DNA of 64,000 bases from Apostichopus japonicus (lineage: Eukaryota > Echinodermata > Holothuroidea > Aspidochirotida > Stichopodidae). A program made the translations under genes and the position numbers. This document shows positions 10,917 through 21,982 of the stretch, piece by piece. The first letter of the stretch is position 1. Each line of letters opens with the position of its first letter. The DNA is taken from assembly GCF_037975245.1 (NCBI RefSeq), contig NC_092576.1:2103501-2167500 (forward strand). Reading direction: 5' to 3'. The notes beneath the pieces are model-generated. The model was not told the DNA's origin. It made no database searches and saw only the letters and a program-made list of their open reading frames with translations.

Positions 10917-12445
10917 TTCATGGCTTGATGCTATCTGCAGGAGCTGTATGGTCGACCTCTGTAGTAACTTGCTGTGTTGTTCGTTGATGGTGACCTGACT
11001 TGAACAGAGCTCTTTGACAGTGTCTACAATGCCTTCAACATTTCCACTCTGTTCTAAAATGCAAAGGATTGCAAACTTGTCACCGTCTTTCTTGCTTTTC
11101 AAATATTCGATGATTTTCTTGCCAGCGGTGGAATTCAACCCACAAGCGAATCGAAAGACGTACTGGAGATCAAATGGATCCATCTTCCCAAGAATTGGTT
11201 CCAGGTCAGTTGAATCTTTCACCTTGCAGAGGATATCCACCACACGAAATGACGCAAACCATTCACAGAATAGTTTATGGTAAAACCTGACTTCAATCTT
11301 CATCTTATCGCTCTTACCAGGAGTCTGTCCATATGCAAAATCATACATCTCCTCCTCTACTAGGATACCAACAAGAATGTACTGATCATAAAAATCCTGA
11401 CCGAGTCGATGGAGGAATTCTGCTTGGCTCCACGCTATTTGTTGATTCTCTTTACTGAGCCCTTCGAAAGCGATTTTATCAAGTTCACTGTGATTATGTT
11501 CTAATGATTTTGAGTATTCTTTAGCATTGAAATCTTTGGATTTGTTTCTCGTGTGACTGTGAAAGCAATTCATCGCATGGCGAAGAAAGTCAGTAACAGA
11601 TTTAAATTTCTGAAAACACTCTATTTCATGAGTCATGTGAGAGAACATAGTAAAGAAGAGAGGATTCTGACAGAGATCATCAAGAATGACATTTTCCTTG
11701 AGACCTTTCTTAACTTTAGCAATAGCTCCCTCATCATCTCCACAAACAGCTTTACGGATGTACTGATCACGCGCAGTCACATCAAAACCAGTAAGTTTAA
11801 ATCGTTTTGTTTTTGCCCTGTCATACTCATTAGGTAGATACCTGGTTGTCAAGGTAACGTTAGCTTCTTTGAACATCTTGTACTTGATAATGCGTCCTAC
11901 GTCATTTTCCTCACCATTACCGTTGGTGTCTCTCCCTGGGTATTCATCATAGCCATCTAACTGAAATGCTACAGACTTGCAACTCTCGAGTATCTCCTTG
12001 ATGTCTCTCTCCTTGACCCGGTGTTCCCTTGGCACCAAATATCGCTTGATCGCTCTATAGATTGACGGAACATTACCCAACTGTCTAAGTCTGAGTAAAA
12101 TAAAAATATCTACGTCAGCGAGAGGTGAATCTTGGACACCATTACACCAGTCATATGCTAACTACAGGGTCAGAGTAGACTTCCCGTACCCAGGCTCTCC
12201 TTCGATGATACGTCTGTTTCACCTTCTATGAGGATCATTGAATATATTCTTGTAAGAATCTAACTGTTCCCATGATGCATCTTTACCATACGATGTAGCA
12301 CTGCCACTCAGTGCAACCACACCGCTCTCGACAAATATCGTATTTACACAATAAAGTCTGTCCTGTATATAGGGTAAAGGTTTTACGGAGTCATAGTAAA
12401 GTTTATACTTCTCTTTAAGCCCATCAATGAGTATTTGTTTCTTAT
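10917..12445 (-). pseudogene. NLR gene A NACHT exon, two in-frame stops
   Basis: One 1,529-nt exon between a strong acceptor (pyrimidine-rich, CTCATAG) and the donor GTAAGT at 10,916-10,911. In order it holds a pre-NACHT helical part (KEKYKLYYDSVKPLPYIQDR), a Walker A loop GEPGYGKST at 12,200-12,174, a Walker B-type segment VAFQLDGYDE, a sensor-like LTTRYLP, winged-helix and superhelical parts (QNPLFF, FYHKLFCEWFAS) and a C-terminal module (ELCSSQVTINEQ, LLQIASSHE) that resembles the separate 120-nt exon further on. The reading frame is the same throughout but is broken by TGA at 12,221-12,219 and TAG at 12,164-12,162. The second probably replaced a Gln codon just after the P-loop. The ATP-binding residues themselves are intact. 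NACHT domains oligomerise on nucleotide exchange; as it stands this copy could not make a full product. Confidence 0.85.
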
Positions 12446-13413
12446 CTATGAGAAAAATAAAACAAACAATAATTAATAAACGAAACAAACAGGCCAACAC
12501 AATCACCAGCAAGATAGATTCTTTGGTTATAAATAAAGTAATGCAATCATTGACCGTTGAAGAACCGACTGGTCAGTCAGTTGATCTTACAACGCATCTT
12601 AGAGAGTTTCTTAATGTTGGTGTAAGTAATATGGTAGAAATTCAAATTGGTGTCTTAATTGGAATATTAACTTTTAATATAATACGCATATTAACGTGAG
12701 TATGTATGGAGTTGGTGTACCCTTTTTATCAATTCTATTTCGTCATTTAGATTCATTAGAATCCATATTTTAAATTAATTCAGTTTACATTTCGATTCTT
12801 TACTAATTGAATCGGTGCTTTTTCTTCCTAAACATAAAAGCCGCATCATGGATGTTTCATGGAACGCGTATTTTATGTATTTTATATGAGTTTACGATAC
12901 ACCTTAAGTAAAAGACACGGAGTTGCAAACACGAAATGTGGTATCACGGTTTCAAAATATCAAAGCTTTGCGAACATGAAAATCGACCAGACGCATACGT
13001 CAAGCAAGGATTTAACCATTGCATTACGTAAAGAAAAAACGATATGTGGTAATGCAGTAGGTAAACTACGTTTTAGATAAAAAGTGTGGGTTATTTTACA
13101 TTGCATCACAAGTCGAGTTTTTTCATGATACAATCATGTGACAATTCAATACTGACGTTGGAAGTTGACACCACCACATTAAGAGAATTTGTATCCCTAC
13201 CAAAACAATGTTTCTAAGAAAAGAACGCCATGCAGATGGGGACGAGATTAGTTGTTGATTGATAAAGTCGTCGGTAATCTGTCCTTACATGCCCCTTCCT
13301 CCTCCTTCCCTCCCAGTCCCTGAATCAAACGAGTAAGTCTAGTGTCACTGTAGTCACTAAGAAATCGTTAAGCTGTCGCAGGTGATGCTGCAAAACTAAA
13401 CAATATTGCCTAC
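12446..13413. other. Intron 1 of gene A
   Basis: 968 bp between the leader exon and the NACHT exon. AT-rich with no repeats I recognise. Two plus-strand open frames of 73 and 90 codons inside it have no family resemblance. Confidence 0.5.
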
Positions 13414-13687
13414 CTTCTAAAATCAGTGGGTCTGAATACTTCTTTCTGACAGAGGTATTCTGTTTATCAGATGCTCGAAAGTGTGTATTTGTTGAAGATA
13501 ATGCTGCAGGGGTCTCACGGTGTGGAATACTCTCAAATTGTGATGCAGATGCTTCACTTTGAAATGGTTGTCTTGGTGACGACGCTTCCCTCAATTCAGG
13601 TGTTTGTGAGTTCCGATTAGCTCCTGGTGTTGTGTCTGTTTTAAGTCCTCTCTTCGAACTTTTCTTCTTTGAACTTCGATTTCCCAT
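13414..13687 (-). CDS. NLR gene A exon 1: predicted N-myristoylated basic leader
   Basis: Starts with MGNRSSKKKSSKRG. Met-Gly followed by Ser at position 5 or 6 and a run of Lys/Arg matches the N-myristoylation signal plus polybasic membrane anchor known from Src-type and MARCKS-type proteins. The next 75 residues are rich in Ser, Thr, Pro and Gln, look disordered, and end in KKYSDPLILE. The exon closes at a good donor (AGAAG then GTAGGC) after 274 nt, in phase 1. The NACHT exon begins in phase 1 with the bases AT, so joining gives a clean Asp codon across a 968-bp intron; this is why I link them. No death, CARD or pyrin fold is visible. The open frame past 13,414 is intron. Membrane tethering is inferred. 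A small extra exon in the intron cannot be excluded. Confidence 0.65.
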
Positions 13688-13989
13688 CTTTATACCTTGG
13701 TTAAGTAACGGAAGAAACTCAGTAGAAATTGATATAGCCTAATTAAAGTTATACAGCTCATTAATATGTAAAATAGCTTATACACTATATATATGTTTAT
13801 CAACTCAACCACGTAAAAATAAACTAGAAAAAGGAGCTTAAAAATATTAAAACTAACGAACTAAAACTAACTAAGACCAACCATATTGCATCGAAGAGCA
13901 CTTTGGAAATCAATAAAAATAATAACAGTCATGCACTTATTTTTAAGCGACCAAGAATGTGGGAGAAGCCTGAAGGAATCAGCACTTCT

Positions 13990-14158
13990 ATTTAAATTTG
14001 GAATCTTTTCAATTTAGAAAGTCATTTCAGATGGGACCTTAGATTGCTCTTGGATGAAAACCCCACCTTACTTTGACCCGATCAGGGATCGAACCCCAAA
14101 CCCCTCGATTGCTAAGCCCATTGCTCAAAATACCGCCACCGTTATCTACTCGGCCAAA
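13990..14158 (-). repeat. tRNA-derived SINE candidate
   Basis: On the minus strand, TGGCCGAGTAGATAACGG (14,157-14,140) resembles a class II tRNA (Ser/Leu type) A box, and GGTTCGATCCC (14,095-14,085) is a canonical B box about 45 bp further on. The spacing suits RNA polymerase III promoters. The sequence then continues into an unrelated body (GGTGGGGTTTTCATCC) instead of closing a tRNA acceptor stem. The 3' end of the element is uncertain. It lies just upstream of gene A's first exon. Confidence 0.55.
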
Positions 14159-16111
14159 GATTCTGTAGTTTCTAGTTCACAGTCTTCTATATACTACAGC
14201 AATTTGGTCTTGATTCATTATTCAAATACCGCTCATATTTACTGGTACATGAGCGGAATCATAATAACCTAGATCACGAATAGTATGTATAATCCTTCAT
14301 GACTGTTTCATTAAAGATCGTCAACAACATAGCTTTGTCTATAACAGCTACTACTGTAAGATTTATATTCATCTATTAGCAAAAACTCGTATGAAAACAT
14401 GTTTGTAAAACTCTTCTTTACCGAATTGTTTACACAACAGAACCAATTATCGTTAAAATGTTGCCATCCAATTATCCAGACTATCAATACAGTCTCACCA
14501 AACCAAGTATTTTAGATTCCTAAGAATCCAATTCAATAGATTAAATTACAGACCACTCTGCCAATATTTAATACATGTAAGGAAGAATCAATATGTGGCT
14601 AAATGAAGTATGGCCTGGTGATCCAATTCAATAGAAGAAAAAAAAAACTTTGCTCACGAGATTCAGCATGTTCAGAAGACAATGAGAGTATTCTCTTGCA
14701 AGAATTTAATCAAAATGGTGAACGGTGTACTAAACGAATACTAAACGTTCTGTAATCTTAATTTGGTTATTGAATGAGCTCAAGGTTCATATTTATATAT
14801 TCGTCTAATTGCTTTTCATCAGATTTTATACTTTAAACTTTTCCCTTCAAACAGTTTGGTATAGAAGATCAAACCAATATGAGGCAACATTTCCTTAAAG
14901 CATTATGAACATTTTACAGGGAATTAATATAAGTTCATATCATTAACATTATCAAGAAAATATCTAAAGGTAAACAATTTTACGAGGATTTTTAAAATAT
15001 ATAAATAGAATTATGATATTATCAGGCAACCTTTGGCCTTCGAGACCTCAATCTATAGTATGACAATAGGAGTTGTGGCAGCTCATGTGCAAATTCAGTT
15101 CGTAAATGCAACAAATAAATTAAATAGCTAGATCGAGATTCAAACGTTTGTAGATACGTAGAGATCACAAACGTTTTGAATTATATAGCTCAGTTTATAT
15201 TCACATTAAACATGCATATAATTCGGTTTGAACGTATTGACATAATGCTCTTTTAATTAATATAGCGTGTATTGTCATATAAGCTCGCAGTGAGAATATG
15301 AAATGATGGGACTGTAAAAAAAATTGCTATCTTAACAGATCAAATGGTGTTATGCTTTTGTCGGTTTTGTAAACCAGTGCGCTCGGCAGAACAAAAACCA
15401 GCAATGTCTAAGTCCACCCAAACCGAAAATGAATAGAACCGAAGAAACACAAATTAGCATTTTATCTGCAGAAAATTAATAACACAAAAAGTGATATTCC
15501 TCTGTAGTATAAGACTAATTTAAAACCGAATCTATAGTTCGGAAGATTCTACTGTTTACATGATCTGATAGATAGGTTGCTTTCATTAAATGCTGAATTG
15601 ATTCAAATTAAAACAAGTTTGGTAGCAATATTGGATGTATGGTATAAATTTCACATTGAATCTTTTAAATGGTATACTATTTCTTAATGAAACGGAGAAA
15701 ATGATGTAATGACATATAGAGAAAAGAAGAAGAAATATATTTTTTTTATTTAAAAAAAAAAGGTGAAGACAGTTTTGAAATGTGTAGTATAATTATATTT
15801 GTATACTGTTAAAAATCACAGACAACCCTTTTAGCTATAGACATTTCTGAGAAACATGATATAGAAAGGTACAATAAAAGTATTTTTGCTTGTTAGTGCA
15901 CAAGTATTATAATATACGATACATTTTAGTCATGGTAGACCGGGTTTGAATTTCATTGTATTTGTGTCCTGCTTAATTAGTAATATTCTTAGGCATGTTA
16001 CTACTTTAGATCAATCCATATGAGTCTGTCGTTTGATTCATTAACAGTAAACACAACACGACTAACTAAACCTGTATCCATTCAGATATTTATACTACCA
16101 CAGTTATTATT
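14159..16111. other. Non-coding AT-rich stretch
   Basis: No conserved frame, repeat family or RNA gene seen. Contains A/T runs near 15,740-15,765. Confidence 0.4.
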
Positions 16112-16502
16112 ATGTGTTAAAGTAAGTTGGCCTGACGTTTCGATCCTCGCAGGATCTTCTTCAGAGGCTAAATGCCAAATACAGTAACAGAAGGGACAAA
16201 AACACGCACAGAAAACAGACAGGTTAATGAGCATGGTGAACACAATGAGATAGATCAAAGGGGATTATAAGTAGACAAAGGATGGTGAGAAGAAAGCAAC
16301 AGGGAAATAGGAGGGGTAGGAGATAAACAGTGGAGGGACAAAGAGAGGATTAAAGGAACAGGGTAGGGAAGTGTTCACCGTGCTCATTAACCTGTCCGTT
16401 TTCTGTGCGTGTTTTTGTCCCTTCTGTTACTGTACTTGTCATATAGCCCCTGAAGAAGATCCTGCTAGGATTGAAACGTCAGGCCAACTTACTTTTACAC
16501 AT
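16112..16502. mobile_element. Foldback element with 132-bp inverted arms and hammerhead-like motifs
   Basis: The left arm (16,112-16,243) and right arm (16,371-16,502) are near-perfect inverted copies around a 127-bp purine-rich spacer (AGGAGGGGTAGGAG). In the right arm (plus strand) CTGAAGA at 16,450, a 6-bp stem GATCCT/AGGATT with loop GCT, then GAAAC and GTC ending at 16,480 resemble the catalytic core order of hammerhead ribozymes (CTGANGA, stem II, GAAA, cleavage triplet). The left arm has the same motif on the minus strand with a perfect stem. Penelope-like retroelements are known to carry such motifs in their terminal repeats; membership here is inferred. Confidence 0.6.
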
Positions 16503-19500
16503 TCTATTACACAGGCTCTCTAGTAGATAAGCAGTTTGCTAACAGTTTTATCTTACTTTGACAAATATTATTAACTAGTACAGTAAAAGAGTAACCAATA
16601 ACAGGCATGAAAGGGTACATTCAATGGCGAGATTTTGTTTTTAAGAAAACAATAATGAAACATAAAACTGTAGTTTAAAATAATTCGGTTCGTTAGAGTA
16701 GACCATTGCTCTTGATATTAATAGAGGGAATTATCATAAGCGAATAAACGCGGAAGGCAAAGAAGAAATTAACAGTACTGTTCAAGTATCGTTATACACT
16801 AATAATGTGTATATGGCATAAGTTTACATCATTCTAATGAATTATATTAAAATCACGGATATTCTCTGTGCCATTGTAAGTTAACTCCTTCATATGAAAT
16901 GATTACTTGAATTTCTGAATATCTTCTTTCTGTATACTAATTCTTGCTGTAATGTCACAACGAATTTCAACATTTAGCATAATTGTTATCTTCATACTTT
17001 TAACATTGTTACGGTAATAATAAACTAATGTTAAGAACCTTAAAAAAATGCAAGTTAAATTACTTGAGGCTTGTCAACGCCAAATGATGTCTCATGTTAT
17101 ATGTGGACGTTATGTTGTGCACATGAAGTTAAAAGTACACTTTAAATTTACAAATTAACAACAAATTAACATTAACATTTTAGTCTGGACAAGAAACGGA
17201 CTTCGACATTGGTGTCTTTATACGATATCCACATTGTTAAAGAGAATCTCGTGTAGATTGAAAATAGCTATCAGAGTATCAACCGGCTTTAAAGGAAGAT
17301 TTTTCCACTATGTCATATTAGCATATAAAGTTGTGACTGCAGTCGAATGTCTTTATATTTGAAATGCTAATAGTACAACTTGTAATGTTTTATAGATTAT
17401 TGTGGAGAGGTCCGCCATTTCAAACGACACGCATGATTCATAAAATTCGAGAAATTTTCATGAAAAAAATGACTTACCTAAGAGAAAAGTTGTTCACCGT
17501 GTCAGATATAAATATGATTATCAAAATGCATAATTGAAATCACGGCAATCATATCCTTTTAATTGAAGAAGTAGTAATACGGTACGGCCGGTATTCAGGG
17601 AACACTCCTTAATCAAAATGGCGACTGGCTGAATACCAAACGTCTCTGTCATCTTACTGGTTATTGGTTGGGCTCGATGTTCATATTTACATATTCGTCA
17701 AGAAGTTGTTCAACTTATCTTTATCAGATTTGAAATTTAGACTTTATTACTTTTTATGGTTCATTTATGACTTTCGCATCAGCGGGCAGTGCTTACTTTA
17801 TGGTGGTGCTATCATATGGGGTATATTAGGTGATATAAACCACGGTATTTTATCATCAGCCAGGGTAAAACCTAATGCTAATATAGTAAGCAATGTCTCG
17901 TACAAACAAAAATAAGATGTATTGTTGCCAGGAGTTAATAACTTTCAGCCTTTACCCTGCACTCATATAATTATATGATTCAGTAAATAATGATTTAACC
18001 TGATCAGTAGTACGAAATGTCAACCGAAAAAAAAACAAACACGTATTTTACATTGAAGGGAAGCAAATAGTAAAACGTAGCTTATATGTATTTCATGATT
18101 ATAGGTGAAGGAATTATACACTAGTATAAATGCAATTTCGGCCCTCAAAAAAAGTGTAGTGATATGTTAGCTTACTGTTTTTTTTTATATTTTTTTTATA
18201 GAATTTAGACCATCCAAACTCCATGAAGTTGAGAGTGAAAATAAGTTTGTTTTCAGGAAGTGGTTTAATTCGCAAGAACAAAGCAGAAACCATTGTATGA
18301 AGGGCTATGTAACAGGTATAAGTTCATTAATTTAGTTGCTAGAAAACATGTCAAAAATAGTAACATGTTATAAACTACTTTACCCAACCTAACTACCTGT
18401 CAATTCTCAGGTGTGGATCCAAAGGGACGAGGGCCTGCACAACTCCCACCTTGTACACTCCATAAAAAATATTAAAATGAAGTTATTAGCAACATTCGGC
18501 TTCAACGTCCACAGGACGACATCCTCTCTTTTTAATAAATACTGGATACGTCCTTGATTTCCTCAGACTTCACAAAGCCATTCTATTCTTTGCAATATCC
18601 TACATAATATATCTTCAACCCATTTCGTAGTCTGTGTACCATAAAAATATGAATTGAGTTGATACGGATTTGCATTCAAAATATTGTCGCTGTAATTTAC
18701 GCTATGAACATGATACCGTAAACAAGGTAATGCACACATTAAAACACGGCGGTAACCTATCTTGGTGGGAAAATGTGAACGATCAAGTTAAGAATTCATT
18801 TCTAGTTACAAGATTATAAGCATTTTTTCATTAGAAGTAAACAATTAAATGGGAAATTTGTGGATTCAAATTATTATCCTAAATATCCTACTGGCATGTT
18901 GATATTTTTGAAACAGCATTTTCGAGCATTTCACTCATACTCATACTAAGGGGTGTTCTACTTGTGTAGTCGGACAATAAACACATTGCTTTGGTGGAAG
19001 GTACAGGCTATTTGGATTCACCAGGGGTTACACTCTGGAATGTTACACAAGACGTCATGAGACATCATAATGCATTGGCATAATGAGTAAACTTGCCTTA
19101 ATTATTTGTGTAAGTCATAGCTCATTTAATTTCAGCCATTGGGAAGTGTTCAAATCCTAAAAACCCTGTAGCTAGATAATTTTGTTTCAAGTTGAGACTT
19201 CTAATTTGCTTCAAGTCAATGGTAGTTTAAAATAAGCAGAATTATATCCGTGAAAACCATTTCTTATTAAATAAGGAGTGGCCAGTAATACGCTCAGGGT
19301 TTTAGAAAGACATTTTGTTCACGGACATGTGTACAACAAAGCACATGATTGTTCATATCTTAATTGATATTGTTTTAATGAAACTGAGAAGGATCCTAAT
19401 TAGTTATAACTGGAAGTTTACAATATTTCAGGATGATATTTTATTGCTCACAGTATCATGGTATACACCCATGCTCACCATACTTAATTGGTATAGATGT

Positions 19501-20256
19501 AATTTGTACCTAAGTTTAATAAAAAATAGTAAACAATATCTTAAACTTCTGTAAATTATCAATATGAAAGACCTCGAGGTTTAACTTATCACAAACCACT
19601 TCACCGTAACTTATTACTATTGAATCGTTAATGCTTGGTATGACAACAAACATATTTAGTGGAATATATTGTCTAAATTGTTCCCAAATATTATGCTGAT
19701 GGAAGGTCATGTGAATTCAACATTGGTCAAAGTCTTAAAACTTTGCAAGATTCCAACTGTCATTATTTCTATTATGCATGGCTGTTTTGTTTCACTAATT
19801 GTTACAGGATTTGACCGTTGCTGTTTTAATTGGATGAGAGGGTCTCCATTTGCACTAATGACTATTATCTGTCATCGACATTCAGAAGGGTAATACTTTT
19901 ACAAAGTCCAAGTTATCTGGTATGATGTTCTGGCACTTGACTTCAGAATACAATTTCCTCAGTTTTACTATCAATCAGGTGATTCCATAAACGGTACGAA
20001 TTAATAAGGCAAGGAATCACTATAAGCCTGCTTGCTTTCTGGTTATAATTACTGTCTGTGAGTTATTGCACTCTGTATGTGATTGATCTTCAGTTATTGC
20101 TTGTGTATTCTGTTGATTTCATCCAAATTTGCTAAACAACTGCCATTATGTTTTCATTACCCTGGATCAATAGTCAAATACTCAATAGTCAAAAGACTCA
20201 ATAACAATAAAAGTGACGCTCAGCTTTATGGCGGGCCATCAGTCTCAAATCGTGGG
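16503..20256. other. Non-coding AT-rich stretch
   Basis: Several chance open frames of 60-83 codons (17,664-17,915; 19,315-19,554; 19,516-19,710; 19,669-19,893) show no domain, repeat or splice support. No other feature recognised. Confidence 0.4.
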
Positions 20257-20521
20257 AAATCGACTTATACCTATTTCCTTCGACTTATACCAGTTTCCAG
20301 CAGCTTAAATTGACCTCTACCGATTTAAATCGACATATACCAGTTTAATTCTACATATCATAGATTTAAATCGACATATACCAATTTAAATCGATGATAT
20401 GTAAAATAAATCGATGATATGTCGAATTAAATCGGTAGAAGTCAATTTCCGTGGACTTATACCAGTTTCTAGCATCTCAAATTGACATATACCTATTTAA
20501 ATCGACATATCATCGATTTAG
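20257..20521. repeat. Satellite-like array of a TTTAAATCGACATATACC motif, direct and inverted
   Basis: About a dozen degenerate copies of a motif near 20 bp (AAATCGACATATACC with variants CTTATACC and GATGATATG). Copies run in both directions: a 32-bp segment at 20,307-20,338 recurs inverted at 20,417-20,448 with three mismatches. The DNA can form long hairpins. No known family recognised. Confidence 0.65.
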
Positions 20522-21593
20522 CTCATTAACATATTCCAAATCCCGATTTCGGTGTTGATTGACGTGTGGAGATACACCACGTGCAATATGAGATCAGGAA
20601 TATTTTGATCTGAACTAACGACTTGTTTTGTCCTTTTTTTTTTGGTTGTTTCCTTTCTGACATTTTTTTACAAGTTGCAATAGTACCTGGATTATTCGGA
20701 CAACTTGATATTGGATATCTGTGTAAAAAATCTTGTACTTGTGTTTCTTCATGCAAAGTAGGCTAATAACCGGCTTAAATGACCCGAGGGCAGCTTACCC
20801 CTTATAAAATGTTTCATTCGCACAAAAGTTGGACCGTCTACTTTAAACAACGTGGGGACTTTGAATTCCCCTCCCTCACCGATATGTGCACGCAACTGTT
20901 AATACTCGGATTATCACCTGAAATGGAACTATTTTAAGGAGCGTAAGAGGAATTATTATCTTTCTCGTCACGTTCTAAAACAATAGGAAACTAATGCTGT
21001 ATTTTGCATTATAACAAGTTTGTAAAACTGGTGGTCTACTAACTCTGACCGTTTGCAATGTGTGCAAATCGTCATTTTGATTTGCTGTCTATAAACTCCA
21101 GTTGATTCAATATCTTGGGCATATCTGTTGGTGTCATTTGACAATAGTGACGTTACGTTTATGTTTGATTTGCCCATATTGATTAATTTTGTGTCTATAT
21201 GACTGATATTATTCAGTTATCAGCGTCGCTCTTCATCTATAGTAACCTTGCCTGCAAAGGGGAATATCTCAACCCATCCCGTTTCCCAAAGAAGAATCTT
21301 GAAAATACTGCAATCTTCTGGTCTTTCTTATGTAGCCAGTATACATTTGCAGCCAATGTACCTATTTAGAGTGTAGCATATCATGTAAGAACTGGCATAT
21401 GCTTGTACAAAGCATCCTAAAGATAAATTAAAGCAAGGTAAACAGAGTTCAGTTTCTGCTACGAGTCGCCTGCCTTTACAAGGATACAACACGCAAGTGC
21501 ATCAAAAGGAATACAACGCACCTCCTGTAAATCCTCAGAGTAAATACTAGTTATTCACCATACAGTAAAGATGGATTAAAAGACAGAGTACAC
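20522..21593. other. Non-coding stretch
   Basis: Nothing recognisable apart from short T-runs near 20,631-20,643. Confidence 0.35.
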
Positions 21594-21982
21594 AAAACAA
21601 ATTAATCAAGGAAAGTAATTAAAATGTAACACGCTGTGCAGCACGGACCCTCAGCCTACGAGTTTAAGAGTGGAGGGTGCATCAAATACTCCTTCAGTTC
21701 CCTCGGGTCACTGGACTATGGGTGTGTGTGTGGTGTGGGGTTCCGGCGTCTAACATGATCTCCTTGGGGCGTCGTATAATGAAAACATGAAAACAAATTA
21801 ATCAAGGAAAGTAATTAAAATGTAACACGCTGTGCAGCACGGACCCTCAGCCTACGAGTTTAAGAGTGGAGGGTGCATCAAATACTCCTTCAGTTCCCTC
21901 GGGTCACTGGACTATGGGTGTGTGTGGGGTGGGGTTCCGGCGTCTAACATGATCTCCTTGGGGCGTCGTATAATGAAAACAT
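21594..21982. repeat. Recent tandem duplication, 196-bp unit
   Basis: 21,594-21,789 and 21,790-21,982 are almost identical, differing by an indel in a GT run. The unit contains GGACCCTCAGCCTACGAG and GGTCACTGGACTATGG and is GC-richer than its surroundings. Its open frame is short and unrecognised. High identity implies a recent event, or an assembly artefact. Confidence 0.8.

Larger units (their letters stand above)
1..11230. repeat. Segmental duplication, unit A
   Basis: Aligns collinearly, in the same orientation, with 37,785-64,000. Exons, introns and even non-coding blocks match, for example 1 with 37,787, 1,158 with 38,978, 4,223 with 47,272, 8,540 with 58,850, 10,320 with 63,010 and 10,917 with 63,699. 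Unit A is the shorter copy and shows the empty sites of most insertions in B. The true left end lies outside the window. Confidence 0.9.
1..13687 (-). pseudogene. NLR gene A (NACHT-LRR receptor, probable pseudogene, 3' end outside window)
   Basis: A multi-exon minus-strand gene of the NACHT-LRR class, intracellular sensors of innate immunity. Six exons can be placed: 13687-13414, 12445-10917, 4223-4021, 2734-2658, 1813-1758 and 1158-1039. Intron phases are 1, 0, 2, 1, 0, 0 in order and fit without a break. Further LRR exons must lie left of base 1, because gene B has more. Two in-frame stop codons in the NACHT exon and a G-to-T change at the +1 position of the fourth exon's donor suggest that the gene is dead, although its LRR exons remain open. 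The exon model comes from reading splice signals and comparing with unit B; no transcript was available. NACHT-LRR identity is confident, exact exon ends less so. Confidence 0.8.

Noticed and set aside
14085-14158. Functional tRNA gene.
   Set aside because: A and B boxes are present but no cloverleaf acceptor stem closes; fits a SINE head better.
19516-19710. Frame with IPLNMFVVIPSINDS that superficially resembles the LRR exon.
   Set aside because: Lacks the GLxLP and FKEL marks and the splice sites of the cassette exons.
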